A stretch of DNA of 64,000 nucleotides from Acetobacter vaccinii (GCF_008365315.1 NZ_CP043506.1:736001-800000); one strand, 5' to 3'; counted from the stretch's first letter, positions 8,389 through 17,784 are shown. The notes: generated from the letters alone by a model not told the origin. Numbers and translations: made by a program.

Positions 8389-9411
8389 TTACCGCAACGA
8401 CATGGATGCGCGCGCATCCGCGCGGTTAGCAGCGCTGAGCCGCCGTAAAGTATTGGGGTCCGACTGCACCGCATGAGAGCCAGGCTCCACCGAAAGCTCG
8501 GAAGCACTGGTAACACGCCCGGTAGCCACCATGCCGCTGGACGCGTTGATGGCACGCACATACTGGCCCATGCCGCCATCCTCCAACGCCCGGCCCGTCG
8601 CTGTCAGGTGCACACCCGGCACAGCAAACACAATCAGGACAGGGTCGCCCTTGTGCATGACAATCGTTCTTTGCAAGTCACGCGCCATGACGACATCACC
8701 GGCCAGAACACTGTGCAGCAGGGTCATGCCCGCAACATCACCCGCATCCGCCACGGTGCCCGCAGCGGTATGGCCGGTATAGGAATCATTGATCTGCACA
8801 TCGTTGGGGCTGAGCACAGCCCCCATGGCCAGAGTGCGTGAAAATACCAGCACCTTGTGGGCCGCACGCACCACGCCCTTAAGCAAAAAGGAGTCCTGCG
8901 TGACATCGCCCGTGGGCGTGGCGCGATAGACCGTTGCTGTAAAGCGACCTGTCCGCCTGTCCCAGTTCATGTCGGACAATACCACGGGGGCTGGGTCGTT
9001 AGGAGCGACTGTCAGCGGGTGGAACTCTGTCACCTCGACCGAAACAGGACCGTCCTCGCTATCGGGGAGCTGTTTTTGAACAAGGTCCACAAAATAGTCG
9101 CGGTCCAGCACCCGGCCTGCGCGTTTGATGGTCGCGAGTGCTGAGGGGGACTGGTCCACCCAGTCCACATCATACTGGTCGGCAATGGCAATAAGCTGCC
9201 TGCCCCCGACTTGGATGCTCCCGCCCGGCGGCGGAGCCGGACCAAGAACCTTGTCCTGCCCCGGATCAAGCCCGCTGAAAAGATCGGAAAGCCGAACATT
9301 GTCGCCGGTTATGACTGATGTCGCACGTAACGAGGCCGCACAGGCCGCCCCTGCCTGCCCCAGCAGGACACCAGCCACAGCACACGCCCAGACTGCCGAG
9401 CGGGCGGACAT
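8389..9411 (-). CDS. flgA: Flagellar P-ring assembly chaperone FlgA
   Basis: FlgA is the periplasmic chaperone for FlgI polymerisation into the P-ring. The 340-residue protein has a signal peptide (hydrophobic to AGAACA at about residue 26). The C-terminal half contains a SAF domain: DVVMARDLQRTIVMHKGDPVL and a final LRRLSAANRAD-type segment. It is longer than enterobacterial FlgA (about 220), as is usual in alphaproteobacteria. The start follows the flgG stop by one base, indicating tight translational coupling. Confidence 0.92.
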   Translation of the reverse strand: MSARSAVWACAVAGVLLGQAGAACAASLRATSVITGDNVRLSDLFSGLDPGQDKVLGPAPPPGGSIQVGGRQLIAIADQYDVDWVDQSPSALATIKRAGRVLDRDYFVDLVQKQLPDSEDGPVSVEVTEFHPLTVAPNDPAPVVLSDMNWDRRTGRFTATVYRATPTGDVTQDSFLLKGVVRAAHKVLVFSRTLAMGAVLSPNDVQINDSYTGHTAAGTVADAGDVAGMTLLHSVLAGDVVMARDLQRTIVMHKGDPVLIVFAVPGVHLTATGRALEDGGMGQYVRAINASSGMVATGRVTSASELSVEPGSHAVQSDPNTLRRLSAANRADARASMSLR

Positions 9412-9412
9412 A

Positions 9413-10201
9413 TTATTTCAGGTTCGTCAGGGTCTGAAGCATCTCGTCAGAAGCGGTGATGACCTTGCTGTTCATCTCATACGCACGCTGTGCGGTGATC
9501 AGGTCGGTAATTTCAGTCACGACGTTGACGGATGATTCTTCCACAAAGCCCTGCCGGATGGAGCCAAAGCCCGTGCTCTGCGGCGTGCCCAGAATGGCGT
9601 TGCCCGAAGATGTTGTTTCGGTAAACAGGTTCTGCCCCATGGCGGCCAGACCGTTTTCGTTCTGGAAGGTGGCAAGCTGGATCTGCCCTGCCACCTGGGA
9701 GGAACTCTGGCCCGACAGGGTGTACTGCACCTGGCCGGTCTGATCGATGGTAATGTTTTCAGCGTTGTTCGGCAGGGAGATGTTCGGGCTAAGCGGATAG
9801 CCATCGGCGGTTACGATGGTGCCATCTTCCGACAGGGAGAACGTGCCGTCACGCGTGTAGGCGTAATCCCCCGAAGGCAGAGTAACCTGAAAATAACCAC
9901 GGCCTTCGATCGCCATGTCGAGGGAGTTGCCCGTCGATTCCAGCGTGCCCTGTTCGTTGATACGGTAAATACCCGCCGTGCGCACACCAAGACCAACCTG
10001 TGCACCGGCAGGCACAAGGTTGCCTGCGTCCGAGCTCATGGTCCCGGCGCGCCGCAGGTCCTGGTACATAAGGTCCTGAAATTCGGCACGGCGGCGCTTG
10101 TAGCCCGTCGTGGTCATGTTGGCGATGTTGTGGGAAATCGTTTCAACGTTCGTCGTCTGGGCCTGCATGCCCGTTCCGGCGATATCAAGGGAACGCATCA
10201 T
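9413..10201 (-). CDS. flgG: Flagellar distal rod protein FlgG
   Basis: FlgG forms the distal rod. The 262-residue length is standard. The N-terminus carries the rod signature (TISHNIANMTTTGYKRRRAEF), followed by LMYQDLRRAG and the FlgE/F/G core (GRGYFQVTLPSGDYAYTRDG). The C-terminus has the conserved FVEESSVNVVTEITDLI and AQRAYEMNSKVI segments. It heads the flgG-flgA-flgH operon and is divergent from flgF. A GGAGG lies about 10 bases before the ATG-ATG start pair. Confidence 0.97.
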   Translation of the reverse strand: MMRSLDIAGTGMQAQTTNVETISHNIANMTTTGYKRRRAEFQDLMYQDLRRAGTMSSDAGNLVPAGAQVGLGVRTAGIYRINEQGTLESTGNSLDMAIEGRGYFQVTLPSGDYAYTRDGTFSLSEDGTIVTADGYPLSPNISLPNNAENITIDQTGQVQYTLSGQSSSQVAGQIQLATFQNENGLAAMGQNLFTETTSSGNAILGTPQSTGFGSIRQGFVEESSVNVVTEITDLITAQRAYEMNSKVITASDEMLQTLTNLK

Positions 10202-10497
10202 CGGACGTCAGACCTCCAGAAGAGTCTTTATTACTAATTGGAAATAGAGCAGCCTAAAGCACACTGCCTGAACACCCCTGCCGGGTGCTACCGCCCATGA
10301 TGTAATGGTCGCTCCCGGCTAATGGCAAGGTGTTTTATGGCATATCCATGGTTTTTTAACCCGACCCTGCCAGGGCTGACCGGCCCGCCCATGGCCACAG
10401 CGGCAAACAGGCGTGATTATATTGCAGCCGCGCGGCCGATCCGTTAACCTTTCGGGCTGAACAACAGCCCCCAAGCCCCCGCCATCTGGAGCAGAAC
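10202..10497. other. Divergent promoter region flgG / flgF
   Basis: Nearly 300 bases between two divergently transcribed operons. It carries copy 2 of the candidate operator at about 10322-10339. A GGAG six bases before the flgF ATG is the ribosome binding site. No open frame here has family features. Confidence 0.5.
10322..10339. promoter_or_regulatory. Candidate operator, copy 2: GGCAAGGTGTTTTATGGC
   Basis: Matches copy 1 (5454-5471) at 16 of 18 bases. Flanking bases make a direct repeat ATGGCA-N9-ATGGCA here rather than the palindrome seen in copy 1. It lies about 160 bases upstream of flgF and about 120 bases upstream of flgG. Confidence 0.3.
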
Positions 10498-11241
10498 ATG
10501 GACAACACGACAAACATCGCCTTGTCGCGCATTGATGTCCTGACCCGCGCACTTGAAGTGACATCCAACAACCTGGCCAACACCAATACGGATGGCTTCA
10601 AGGCATCGCACTCCCAGTTTTCAGAATTTCTGGTCAAACAGAAAGGGGGCAACACAGTCCCCGGCGGGCGTGAGGAGTCCTACACCGAGGACCGATCCGT
10701 CTATCAGGACCACATGCAGGGGCCGATGCACCAGACCGGCAACCTTACGGATTTTGCCATCAATGGCGAAGGCTACTTCAGCGTTCGCACGTCACAGGGG
10801 GTGCGCCTGACCCGTAACGGCCAGTTCCAACGCCGGGCCGATGGCACTCTGACCGATTCTGCGGGCAACCCGGTGCTGGATACAAACAGCCGCAACATTG
10901 TGCTGCGCCAGCAGGACGAAATTCTCTCCGTTGCCTCGGACGGCACCATTTCCACGCAGGAAGGGCGCGTCGCCAATATCGGTCTGGTCACGGTGGACAA
11001 TCTTTACACCCTCCAGCCCGAGGGCAATTACCTGCTGCGGCCCACAACCCAGACGCGCAATGTGGCCAATAAAGAAATTCGCCAGGGCATGCTGGAATCC
11101 AGCAATGTCAACGCCGTTTCGGAAATGACGCACATGATCACGATCCAGCGTGATTACGACCTCAACTTCCAGTTGGTGCAAACCGAGTCCACACGGCAGA
11201 CAAACGCAATCGACAAGATCACCGCCGAGCCCAATGTCTGA
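10498..11241 (+). CDS. flgF: Flagellar proximal rod protein FlgF
   Basis: A 247-residue rod protein of the FlgE/F/G family. The N-terminal signature is LEVTSNNLANTNTDGFKA; the core contains FAINGEGYFSVRTSQG and TRNGQFQRRADG. The C-terminus has MLESSNVNAVSEMTHMITIQ and ends with the coiled helix QTNAIDKI. In many alphaproteobacteria flgF and flgG are adjacent in one operon; here they are divergent. It is the first plus-strand gene of a series running to flgD. Confidence 0.95.
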   Translation: MDNTTNIALSRIDVLTRALEVTSNNLANTNTDGFKASHSQFSEFLVKQKGGNTVPGGREESYTEDRSVYQDHMQGPMHQTGNLTDFAINGEGYFSVRTSQGVRLTRNGQFQRRADGTLTDSAGNPVLDTNSRNIVLRQQDEILSVASDGTISTQEGRVANIGLVTVDNLYTLQPEGNYLLRPTTQTRNVANKEIRQGMLESSNVNAVSEMTHMITIQRDYDLNFQLVQTESTRQTNAIDKITAEPNV

Positions 11242-11357
11242 CCCCCACACCGACCCGCTGAGCGTGCGAGAATCCTTGTCATAGCAGCCCAGTCCCGGCA
11301 TAATACGGCGCATCTGACCCTGGCATTGAAACACGGCCGTGGCGCACGGAGAGTAAC

Positions 11358-12881
11358 ATGGACCTGCAATCATCACTTTCAATCGCCAGCAGCGGCCTTA
11401 ACGCGATTGAGTATCAGTACTCCGTTACCTCCAATAACGTCGCCAACTCCGGTACATCGGGTTATGTCAGCGAGACCGCGACCATCTATTCCAGCGTTGC
11501 TGGCGGCACCAGCACCGGCGTGCGCGCAGGCCTGACGCAGCTTAACGTCAGCAAGGCGCTCCAGCCCGCGCTGTACACCCAGAACGCCAAGGTCGCGCAG
11601 TATACGGCGCTCAGCAACTCTCTGTCCGCCGTATCGTCCGTGCAGGGCAGCACCGATTCCACCTCCGGCTCTACCAACACGCTTTCCGACGTGCTGGGCA
11701 ATTTGCAGAGCGCTGTCACCACGCTGGTGTCCACGCCGCTGGAAAGTGCAGCCCAGTCCTCCGTGATCTCGACCGCGCAGTCTGTGACCAGCACGATCAA
11801 GACCCTGTCCGACACCTACTCCAGCCAGCGTCAGACGGCTGAAGACACGGTTGTGTCGACAGTCGGGAGCATCAACACCGACCTGACCCAGATCGGCCTG
11901 CTGTCGACCCAGATCATGAAGCTGAAAGCTGTCGGGGGTGACACGGCCGCCCTTGAAAACCAGCGCTACGGCGTCATGTCCGACCTGTCGTCCCTCGTGT
12001 CGGTCAAATATACCGAAAAGAGCAATGGCGATGTCACTGTCGCCACCGACGACGGCACCAAGCTGCCGACCCGGCCAGACCAGATCGGCCTGAACGACAA
12101 CACGGTTACAGAAGCCACAAGCACCTGGCCGCTGACCACGTCGAGCATCAACGTATCCGAAGCCACCTATTACAAGGATGGTGACAGCAACGCGCAGATC
12201 CCCGGCATCAGCATTGCCGGAACGGATGTTACCAACCACCTGACCGGGGGCACGCTGGGGGCCAACATTACCCTGCGTGACACAACCTACCCCCAGATGC
12301 AGGCGCAGCTTGATTCCCTGTCCTACACGCTGATCAACCGCTTCAAACAGTCTGGGACAGAGCTGTTTACAAACGGCACCACGACAGCACAGGGAACGGA
12401 CGCAACAACCGGTGTGCCCACAGGGCTGCTTGGTCTAGCCTCTGCCATTACTGTCAATTCCACCTATACGTCCGACCCGTCCTCCCTCGCCCCCAGCGGT
12501 GACACCACGGCTCTGACCAATATTCTGAGTGATGCTTTTGGCTCCGCCTCCACCAATGTGAGCGGCACGCTGGAATCCCCGACGGATAACCTGGGGCCGA
12601 CGGGCAGCATCTCCACCGGCTATTCCGGCACGCAGTCGCTGATTGCACTGGCGACGTCGCTGACTTCCAATCAGGCTGCCACCATTTCCGCCGCTAGCAG
12701 CAACCTGACATCCAGCACCTCTGTCCAGACTGTTCTGGCAACCAAGGTGTCGAGCGTGTCAGGCGTGAACGTGAATGATGAACTTGCCAAAGTGGTTGCC
12801 TTGCAGAACGCCTTTACTGCCAACGCCAAGGTCATATCCGCCGTACAGTCAATGTTTACCGCACTGATGGACGCTATCTAA
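11358..12881 (+). CDS. flgK: Flagellar hook-associated protein 1, FlgK
   Basis: FlgK is one of the two hook-filament junction proteins. The 507-residue product starts with the axial signature (SGLNAIEYQYSVTSNNVANSGTSGYV) and ends with the D0 helix containing VNVNDELAKVVALQNAFTANA and VISAVQSMFTALMDAI. The centre is Ser/Thr-rich and variable, as in other FlgK. GGAGAG precedes the ATG. It lies immediately upstream of flgL, the usual pairing. Confidence 0.93.
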   Translation: MDLQSSLSIASSGLNAIEYQYSVTSNNVANSGTSGYVSETATIYSSVAGGTSTGVRAGLTQLNVSKALQPALYTQNAKVAQYTALSNSLSAVSSVQGSTDSTSGSTNTLSDVLGNLQSAVTTLVSTPLESAAQSSVISTAQSVTSTIKTLSDTYSSQRQTAEDTVVSTVGSINTDLTQIGLLSTQIMKLKAVGGDTAALENQRYGVMSDLSSLVSVKYTEKSNGDVTVATDDGTKLPTRPDQIGLNDNTVTEATSTWPLTTSSINVSEATYYKDGDSNAQIPGISIAGTDVTNHLTGGTLGANITLRDTTYPQMQAQLDSLSYTLINRFKQSGTELFTNGTTTAQGTDATTGVPTGLLGLASAITVNSTYTSDPSSLAPSGDTTALTNILSDAFGSASTNVSGTLESPTDNLGPTGSISTGYSGTQSLIALATSLTSNQAATISAASSNLTSSTSVQTVLATKVSSVSGVNVNDELAKVVALQNAFTANAKVISAVQSMFTALMDAI

Positions 12882-12921
12882 GAGCGCTGGCCAACCACGC
12901 GCACAAGAGGGAAATACAGTT

Positions 12922-14007
12922 ATGAGTACGACTGTCGGTCAGTATGGCAATTTTGGTTCATCGCTTGTCCTCCTGTCCGGGATCAAAGCGATGGGTGAGC
13001 AGAAGACAACTCTCGCGTGGCAGACATCCACCAACATTCTGGGCCAGACTTATGCTGACTTGGGAGACAACCGTAGTTCTGCCCTCAGCGTCACACCCAA
13101 GATTACCCAGGTTGCAAGCTGGCAGAGCAACATCACCGTGGCGCAGACATCGCTGACGATGACGGCAACAGCCCTCAAGCAGCTTGTTTCCATGGCGCAG
13201 TCGCTGTCCACCAACCTGATCAGCATGAGCGGCACGACCACGTCTGAAACCGTTAATTCCGCTGCGGCCGAAGCTACCTCCAATCTTTCCGCCATTGCCA
13301 CCGTGCTGAATACCTCCAACGGGTCAGGCTATGTCTTTGCCGGACAGAACTCCACCGAGCCGCCAATTACGGATTCGTCGTCCATTACCACCAGCTCTCT
13401 GGCCACGCAGATTGCCAGCCTTGTCAGCAATCTTTCCACCAGTGGCGCCTCCTCTGTTCTGGATGATGCCACCACGGCATCGGCTGATAATACCAGCGGC
13501 ACGTCGCTGTTCTCTTCCGACCTGTCGGTATCGGGCACGGACGCCAGCGCCCTGCAGAGCAAGATCGTAACAGGGGATAATACCACTGTCGGGGTCGGGA
13601 TTGTCGCCACTCAGAGTGTCACTTCCAGCAGTGCCACATCACCGTCCACAGGTTCGCCAATCCGCGATCTGATCCGTGACATGATGGTCGTGTCGTCCCT
13701 CAAGGGCATGACATCCTCCTCCACCGGCTTTACCGACCTTGTCAGCAAACTGCGGACCTCGATCCAGAGCACTGTCAGCCAGTTGACGGATATGGAAACA
13801 TCCGTTGGTGTCACACAGAATGCCCTGACAGCACGCAGCACCCTGCTGACAAACATGAACCTGTCCCTGACAACACAGCTCAGCAACGCCAGGGACGCCA
13901 ACTATGCTGTTACCGCCAGTCAGCTTTCAGACCTCAACCTTCGGCTTCAGGCATCTTATACGCTTGTGGCAGATATGAAGGACATGACACTGGCAAGCTA
14001 TATCTGA
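12922..14007 (+). CDS. flgL: Flagellar hook-associated protein 3, FlgL
   Basis: FlgL is a flagellin-like junction protein that sits between FlgK and the filament. The 361-residue product follows flgK by 40 bases, with GAGGG upstream of the ATG. The N-terminal region has the helical pattern of flagellin-type proteins (SNITVAQTSLTMTATALKQL) and VLNTSNGSGYVFAGQNSTEPP, a FlgL hallmark. The C-terminal helix contains SQLSDLNLRLQASYTLVADM. It is the only flagellin-fold protein in the window; flagellin itself must be elsewhere. Confidence 0.88.
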   Translation: MSTTVGQYGNFGSSLVLLSGIKAMGEQKTTLAWQTSTNILGQTYADLGDNRSSALSVTPKITQVASWQSNITVAQTSLTMTATALKQLVSMAQSLSTNLISMSGTTTSETVNSAAAEATSNLSAIATVLNTSNGSGYVFAGQNSTEPPITDSSSITTSSLATQIASLVSNLSTSGASSVLDDATTASADNTSGTSLFSSDLSVSGTDASALQSKIVTGDNTTVGVGIVATQSVTSSSATSPSTGSPIRDLIRDMMVVSSLKGMTSSSTGFTDLVSKLRTSIQSTVSQLTDMETSVGVTQNALTARSTLLTNMNLSLTTQLSNARDANYAVTASQLSDLNLRLQASYTLVADMKDMTLASYI

Positions 14008-14079
14008 TAACCAGACACTGGTTGTTGTTACCGGTCGTGCATTCAGCGTTGCGGCCATGTCACGGAAAGGATCAGCCCA

Positions 14080-14910
14080 ATGGCTATCTCCAGCGTTTCT
14101 CCTGTCAGCCAGTATATCACGGCTATGAAGGACGAAGACACCGCGGCGGCCAATTACGCCAAAACTGATGCGACCACAAAACTCGAAATTTCCAAATTCG
14201 AAGAAAGTGCGTCCACCATCACATCAGCCAGTGACCTGCTGAACAACTATACCGCACTCCAGGTGGTGCTGGGGGCTTACAACCTCAGCTCCATTTCCAA
14301 GCAGACCGCGCTGATCAAGGACCTGCTCACGCAGGACCCGACATCCTCCAAATCATTGGCAAAGTCCTCTGGCAATGCCACGTGGCTGGCATTTGCTGAT
14401 GCGTTTTCCACGTGGGGCAAGAACGGTGGATCATCCACCGATGCGGTGTTCACATCGGACAAGATTGATTCCATTGTTTCGTCCTTTCAGCTCAACCAGT
14501 ATGAAGGCAACGACGACAATTCCGACAGCGGTGTAGGCAATGCGCTGTATTTCACACGCTCGATCGGCAGCAAGACATCTCTTGCGGAAATTATGTCTGA
14601 CTCCAAGCTGCTGAAGGTTGTTGTCACCGTGTCCGGCTATGACCCTGACCAGTTTGGCGCGCTGGATTATGACCAGCAGGTGCGTATGCTGTCCAAGACG
14701 TTCGATATCAATGACTTCTCGAGCGACAAGAAAATTCAGCAGTATGCCGAACGCTATCTGGCCATGTTGCAGATCAACCCACAGACCACTGATAAACCTG
14801 CCACGATGATGGATCTGTTTGGTGGAGATGGTGACTCCAACAGTATTCTGGCCCTGTTTGACAGCAGTTCTTCCAGCACTTCTGGCAGCCTTTATTCTGG
14901 TCTCTTCTAA
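14080..14910 (+). CDS. DUF1217-family flagellar-cluster protein
   Basis: A 276-residue soluble protein with the features I associate with DUF1217, a family found in alphaproteobacterial flagellar clusters: the N-terminal VSQYITAMKDEDTAAANYAK, then YTALQVVLGAYNL, and a repeated module with LAEIMSDSKLLKVVVTVSGYD and FDINDFSSDKKIQQYAERYL. No export signal is seen. The C-terminus is Ser-rich. It lies between flgL and fliI, with GGAAAGGA before the ATG. The molecular role of the family is not established; association with hook-filament or export-stage assembly is inferred from position. Confidence 0.75.
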   Translation: MAISSVSPVSQYITAMKDEDTAAANYAKTDATTKLEISKFEESASTITSASDLLNNYTALQVVLGAYNLSSISKQTALIKDLLTQDPTSSKSLAKSSGNATWLAFADAFSTWGKNGGSSTDAVFTSDKIDSIVSSFQLNQYEGNDDNSDSGVGNALYFTRSIGSKTSLAEIMSDSKLLKVVVTVSGYDPDQFGALDYDQQVRMLSKTFDINDFSSDKKIQQYAERYLAMLQINPQTTDKPATMMDLFGGDGDSNSILALFDSSSSSTSGSLYSGLF

Positions 14911-14934
14911 CACCGCTTACGCTGACACAGCAGA

Positions 14935-16419
14935 GTGACATCAGGCCAGGGTAACAGCACCACCATGCAGGCTGCCAGCATAGACTCGGACGCACTCCCA
15001 TACGACGAGTCTCTGGCCTGTCTGGCACAAGTTCCAGACATTCTTGCGGCCATGCGCAAGGCCGTCGCTACCCCGCGCTACGACGTGCCCGTTGGCACGT
15101 TGGAAGGGCGGGTTACGGGCCTGTCTGGCCTGTCCGTTTCCCTCAGCGGTTTGCAGGACTTTACCGGCATTGGTGACCGGATCAGTATTCTTGGCCTTGA
15201 TGGCCGCGAAACTGATGCTGAAATTGTTGCATTCCGCAACAACACCGCCATTGCCATGCCCTTTGGCGCGCTAGAGGGCATAGGCTCAGGTTGCCGGGCT
15301 ACTTTCCCACTTTTTGAGCCCGAACAGCGCCGGCTGTTAGCCGGTGGCACCCTACGTGTGAATGATACATGGAAGGGCCGGGTAATTGACCCCATGGGCC
15401 GCCCGCTGGATGGCAAAGGTCCACTAGCCCCAGATGGCACCCCACAAAAACTGCATGCCCCACCGCCAGACGCCGCCCTGCGTGCCCGGCTTGGCCCGCG
15501 CATAGACATGGGTGTGCGCACCCTCAATCTGTTTGCCACATGCCGCCAAGGGCAACGCCTTGGTCTGTTCGCTGGTTCTGGTGTTGGCAAATCAACACTG
15601 ATGGGTATGCTGGCGCGCAATACCGACTGCGATGTTGCCGTCATCGCCCTGGTGGGCGAGCGAGGGCGCGAAGTGCGCGAGTTTGTGGAAGATGATCTGG
15701 GGCCGGAAGGGTTGGCCAAATCGGTCGTGGTTGTGGCCACATCCGATACCTCCCCCCTGATGCGGCGTGAGGCCGCCTATGCGGCCATGGCCGCCGCCGA
15801 ACATTTCCGCGACCAGGGCCTGTCCGTACTGCTGCTCATGGACAGTGTGACCCGTTTTTGCCATGCCCTGCGTGAAATTGGGCTGTCTTCCGGCGAGCCA
15901 CCAGCCACCCGTGGCTACCCCCCCAGTGTTTTTGCCGAACTGCCACGCCTGCTGGAACGCGCGGGGCCCGGCCCCATTGCTGCGGATGGTCGCGCAGGCC
16001 AGATCACCGCCATGTTTTCGGTGCTGGTCGAAGGGGATGACCACAACGAGCCCGTAGCCGACGCCGTGCGCGGTATTCTGGATGGGCACGTTGTCATGGA
16101 ACGCCGCATTGCGGAATCCGGCCGCTACCCCGCCATCAATGTCCTGCGTTCCCTGTCGCGCACAGTACCGGGCTGCAACTCCCCTGAAGAAAATGCCCTG
16201 ACGCGGGAGGCACGCGCCTGTCTGGCCACATGGGAAGACATGCAGGACATGGTGCGCCTTGGTGCCTACCGTCAGGGCAACGACCCCAAGGTGGACGAGG
16301 CCATCCGCGTAGCCCCGGCGATCGAACAAGTGCTGCGCCAATCGCGCGAGGAAAAGGCAACTCTGGCCAGCAGCTTTGAAGCCCTGCGCACAGCACTTTC
16401 CACCTCAGCCCCGGCGTGA
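14935..16419 (+). CDS. fliI: Flagellar export ATPase FliI
   Basis: FliI is the ATPase of the flagellar type III export apparatus, related to F1-ATPase beta. The Walker A loop is FAGSGVGKSTLMG (about residues 216-228). The alternating catalytic segments ALVGERGREVREFVEDDLG and LLMDSVTRFCHALREIGL (Walker B) follow, with SGEPPATRGYPPSVF, the T3SS-ATPase signature, after that. The frame opens with GTG at 14935; an ATG at 14965 (MQAASIDS) would shorten it by 10 residues and is an equally possible start. It overlaps fliJ at GTGA. Confidence 0.96.
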   Translation: MTSGQGNSTTMQAASIDSDALPYDESLACLAQVPDILAAMRKAVATPRYDVPVGTLEGRVTGLSGLSVSLSGLQDFTGIGDRISILGLDGRETDAEIVAFRNNTAIAMPFGALEGIGSGCRATFPLFEPEQRRLLAGGTLRVNDTWKGRVIDPMGRPLDGKGPLAPDGTPQKLHAPPPDAALRARLGPRIDMGVRTLNLFATCRQGQRLGLFAGSGVGKSTLMGMLARNTDCDVAVIALVGERGREVREFVEDDLGPEGLAKSVVVVATSDTSPLMRREAAYAAMAAAEHFRDQGLSVLLLMDSVTRFCHALREIGLSSGEPPATRGYPPSVFAELPRLLERAGPGPIAADGRAGQITAMFSVLVEGDDHNEPVADAVRGILDGHVVMERRIAESGRYPAINVLRSLSRTVPGCNSPEENALTREARACLATWEDMQDMVRLGAYRQGNDPKVDEAIRVAPAIEQVLRQSREEKATLASSFEALRTALSTSAPA

Positions 16420-16844
16420 GCAACCCCAGAACACGTGCCCTGCAAGCACTGATCCGCCTCCGTAAAACAGAGGTGGAACAGGCCCGCAGCGCCATGGCAG
16501 CGGCGCTGGCGCACGAACAGGCCGCTATTGACCATACAGAGGCCCAACGTGCCCGCATTGTGTCCGAGCGCGCCGCCATAGACTCTGGCGGGGCCACTAT
16601 GGACGACTTTCGTAGCTGGTTCCCCCTTGGGCGCGAGGCTGTCCAGAAAGCGCTGATGCAGCAGCATTCGGCAGAAGCCGAGACCGAACAGGCACGGAAA
16701 GTTCTTATGGAGGCCAACGGAGCTCTCAAGGCCGCCGAGACCTTGCTGGAAACACGCCTGAAGGAAGAAAAAGACCTGCGCGAACGCCGGGAGATGGCCG
16801 AAATCGATGACCTTTCGCGCCGTAACCGGATGGCCACACCCTAG
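16416..16844 (+). CDS. fliJ: FliJ-like flagellar export protein
   Basis: FliJ is the central coiled-coil stalk of the export ATPase and an escort for export chaperones. The 142-residue product is almost entirely helical and charged, with heptad-like Ala/Leu/Glu/Arg patterns (RLRKTEVEQARSAMAAALAH, LLETRLKEEKDLRERREM), the typical FliJ length and look. Its GTG start overlaps the fliI TGA in GTGA, so translation is coupled to fliI. The sequence is low in diagnostic motifs, so the call depends partly on context. Confidence 0.8.
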   Translation: MSNPRTRALQALIRLRKTEVEQARSAMAAALAHEQAAIDHTEAQRARIVSERAAIDSGGATMDDFRSWFPLGREAVQKALMQQHSAEAETEQARKVLMEANGALKAAETLLETRLKEEKDLRERREMAEIDDLSRRNRMATP

Positions 16845-16846
16845 CC

Positions 16847-17026
16847 ATGCAGTGGCCATTTCACCCCATGTTCCCCGCAATACCGACCGTCATGGCCACA
16901 TCAGACGCCATGATCTCGTGTTTCGGCCTTGAGAAAGCGGATTGCGCCCGCTATCGCTTTCTGAGAGGGATGGAGCGTGGTTCGGTCCGTAGAGGCATGA
17001 TCACCCCCAAGACCATGAAAGACTAG
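16847..17026 (+). CDS. Possible small protein of 59 aa between fliJ and a glycosyltransferase
   Basis: An ATG two bases after the fliJ stop opens a 59-codon frame ending at TAG (17024-17026), nine bases before the next gene's ATG. It fills an otherwise blank 190-base gap exactly. The product begins MQWPFHPMF, includes MISCFGLEKADC in the middle and a basic tail (RGMERGSVRRG). No RBS is obvious, and it has eight Met codons. It could be real and translationally coupled, or chance. Confidence 0.3.
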   Translation: MQWPFHPMFPAIPTVMATSDAMISCFGLEKADCARYRFLRGMERGSVRRGMITPKTMKD

Positions 17027-17034
17027 GATACCGC

Positions 17035-17784
17035 ATGTCACAGACACCCCAGCCGGTCGAAAAGATATTCATCGCCACGCCATGCTTTGGCGGTCTGGTC
17101 ACGCAGGAATACATGGAATCCATTATTGCCTGCACAAGCGTCCTGCGCATGCCGGTAACATTGTCCCTTCTGGGGGACGACGCCATGATCAGCCGGGCAC
17201 GCAACACCCTGCTGCACCAGTTCTGGGCCCGTTCCGACGCATCGCATATCCTCTTCATCGATGCCGACATCGGCTTTCCCGCCGAAGCCCCTGCCCGGCT
17301 GCTCGCCGCTGGCAAGGATATTGTAGCGGGCATGTACCCCATCCGCGAACGCTTCTGGGACAAGACAACACAGCAGCATATCCTGCGTGGTGAGCCCCAG
17401 GAAACCGCAACCCTGCGCTATGTGGGCGAAACAGACGCCATGCATCAGAACTGGGACAAGAGCCACCTCGTCAAAACGCATTATGCGGGCACGGGTTTCA
17501 TGATGATCAGCCGCAATGCGGTGGACAAGATGGTCAAGGCCTATCCCGAAACCACATACCGCCGGATTGATGTGGCTGGGGGCAGCCAGGACACCGACTA
17601 CCATGCCCTGTTTGACGGCAGTATCTGCCCCGAAACCGGCACCTATCTGAGCGAAGACTTCACCTTCTGCCGCCGCTGGCGCGAAATCGGGGGCGAAGTC
17701 TGGCTGGATACTTCCATCGACCTGTCACACACGGGCCGGGCCAGCTTCCAGGGCAATCCCTCACGCCGTGTTGGAATTGCATGA
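17035..17784 (+). CDS. GT-A-like glycosyltransferase embedded in the flagellar operon
   Basis: A 249-residue soluble protein. The N-terminus reads KIFIATPCFGG, then GDDAMISRARNTLLHQFW and HILFIDADIGFP, with a DxD-like metal/nucleotide-sugar site (DAD, about residues 79-81). Later come GIGFMMISR-like (AGTGFMMISRNAVDKM) and EDFTFCRRW, the usual acceptor-side ED motif of GT2-like enzymes. AGGATA precedes the ATG. Its position between fliJ and motB, on the same strand, suggests flagellin or hook-protein glycosylation, but the target is inferred only from context. Confidence 0.7.
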   Translation: MSQTPQPVEKIFIATPCFGGLVTQEYMESIIACTSVLRMPVTLSLLGDDAMISRARNTLLHQFWARSDASHILFIDADIGFPAEAPARLLAAGKDIVAGMYPIRERFWDKTTQQHILRGEPQETATLRYVGETDAMHQNWDKSHLVKTHYAGTGFMMISRNAVDKMVKAYPETTYRRIDVAGGSQDTDYHALFDGSICPETGTYLSEDFTFCRRWREIGGEVWLDTSIDLSHTGRASFQGNPSRRVGIA

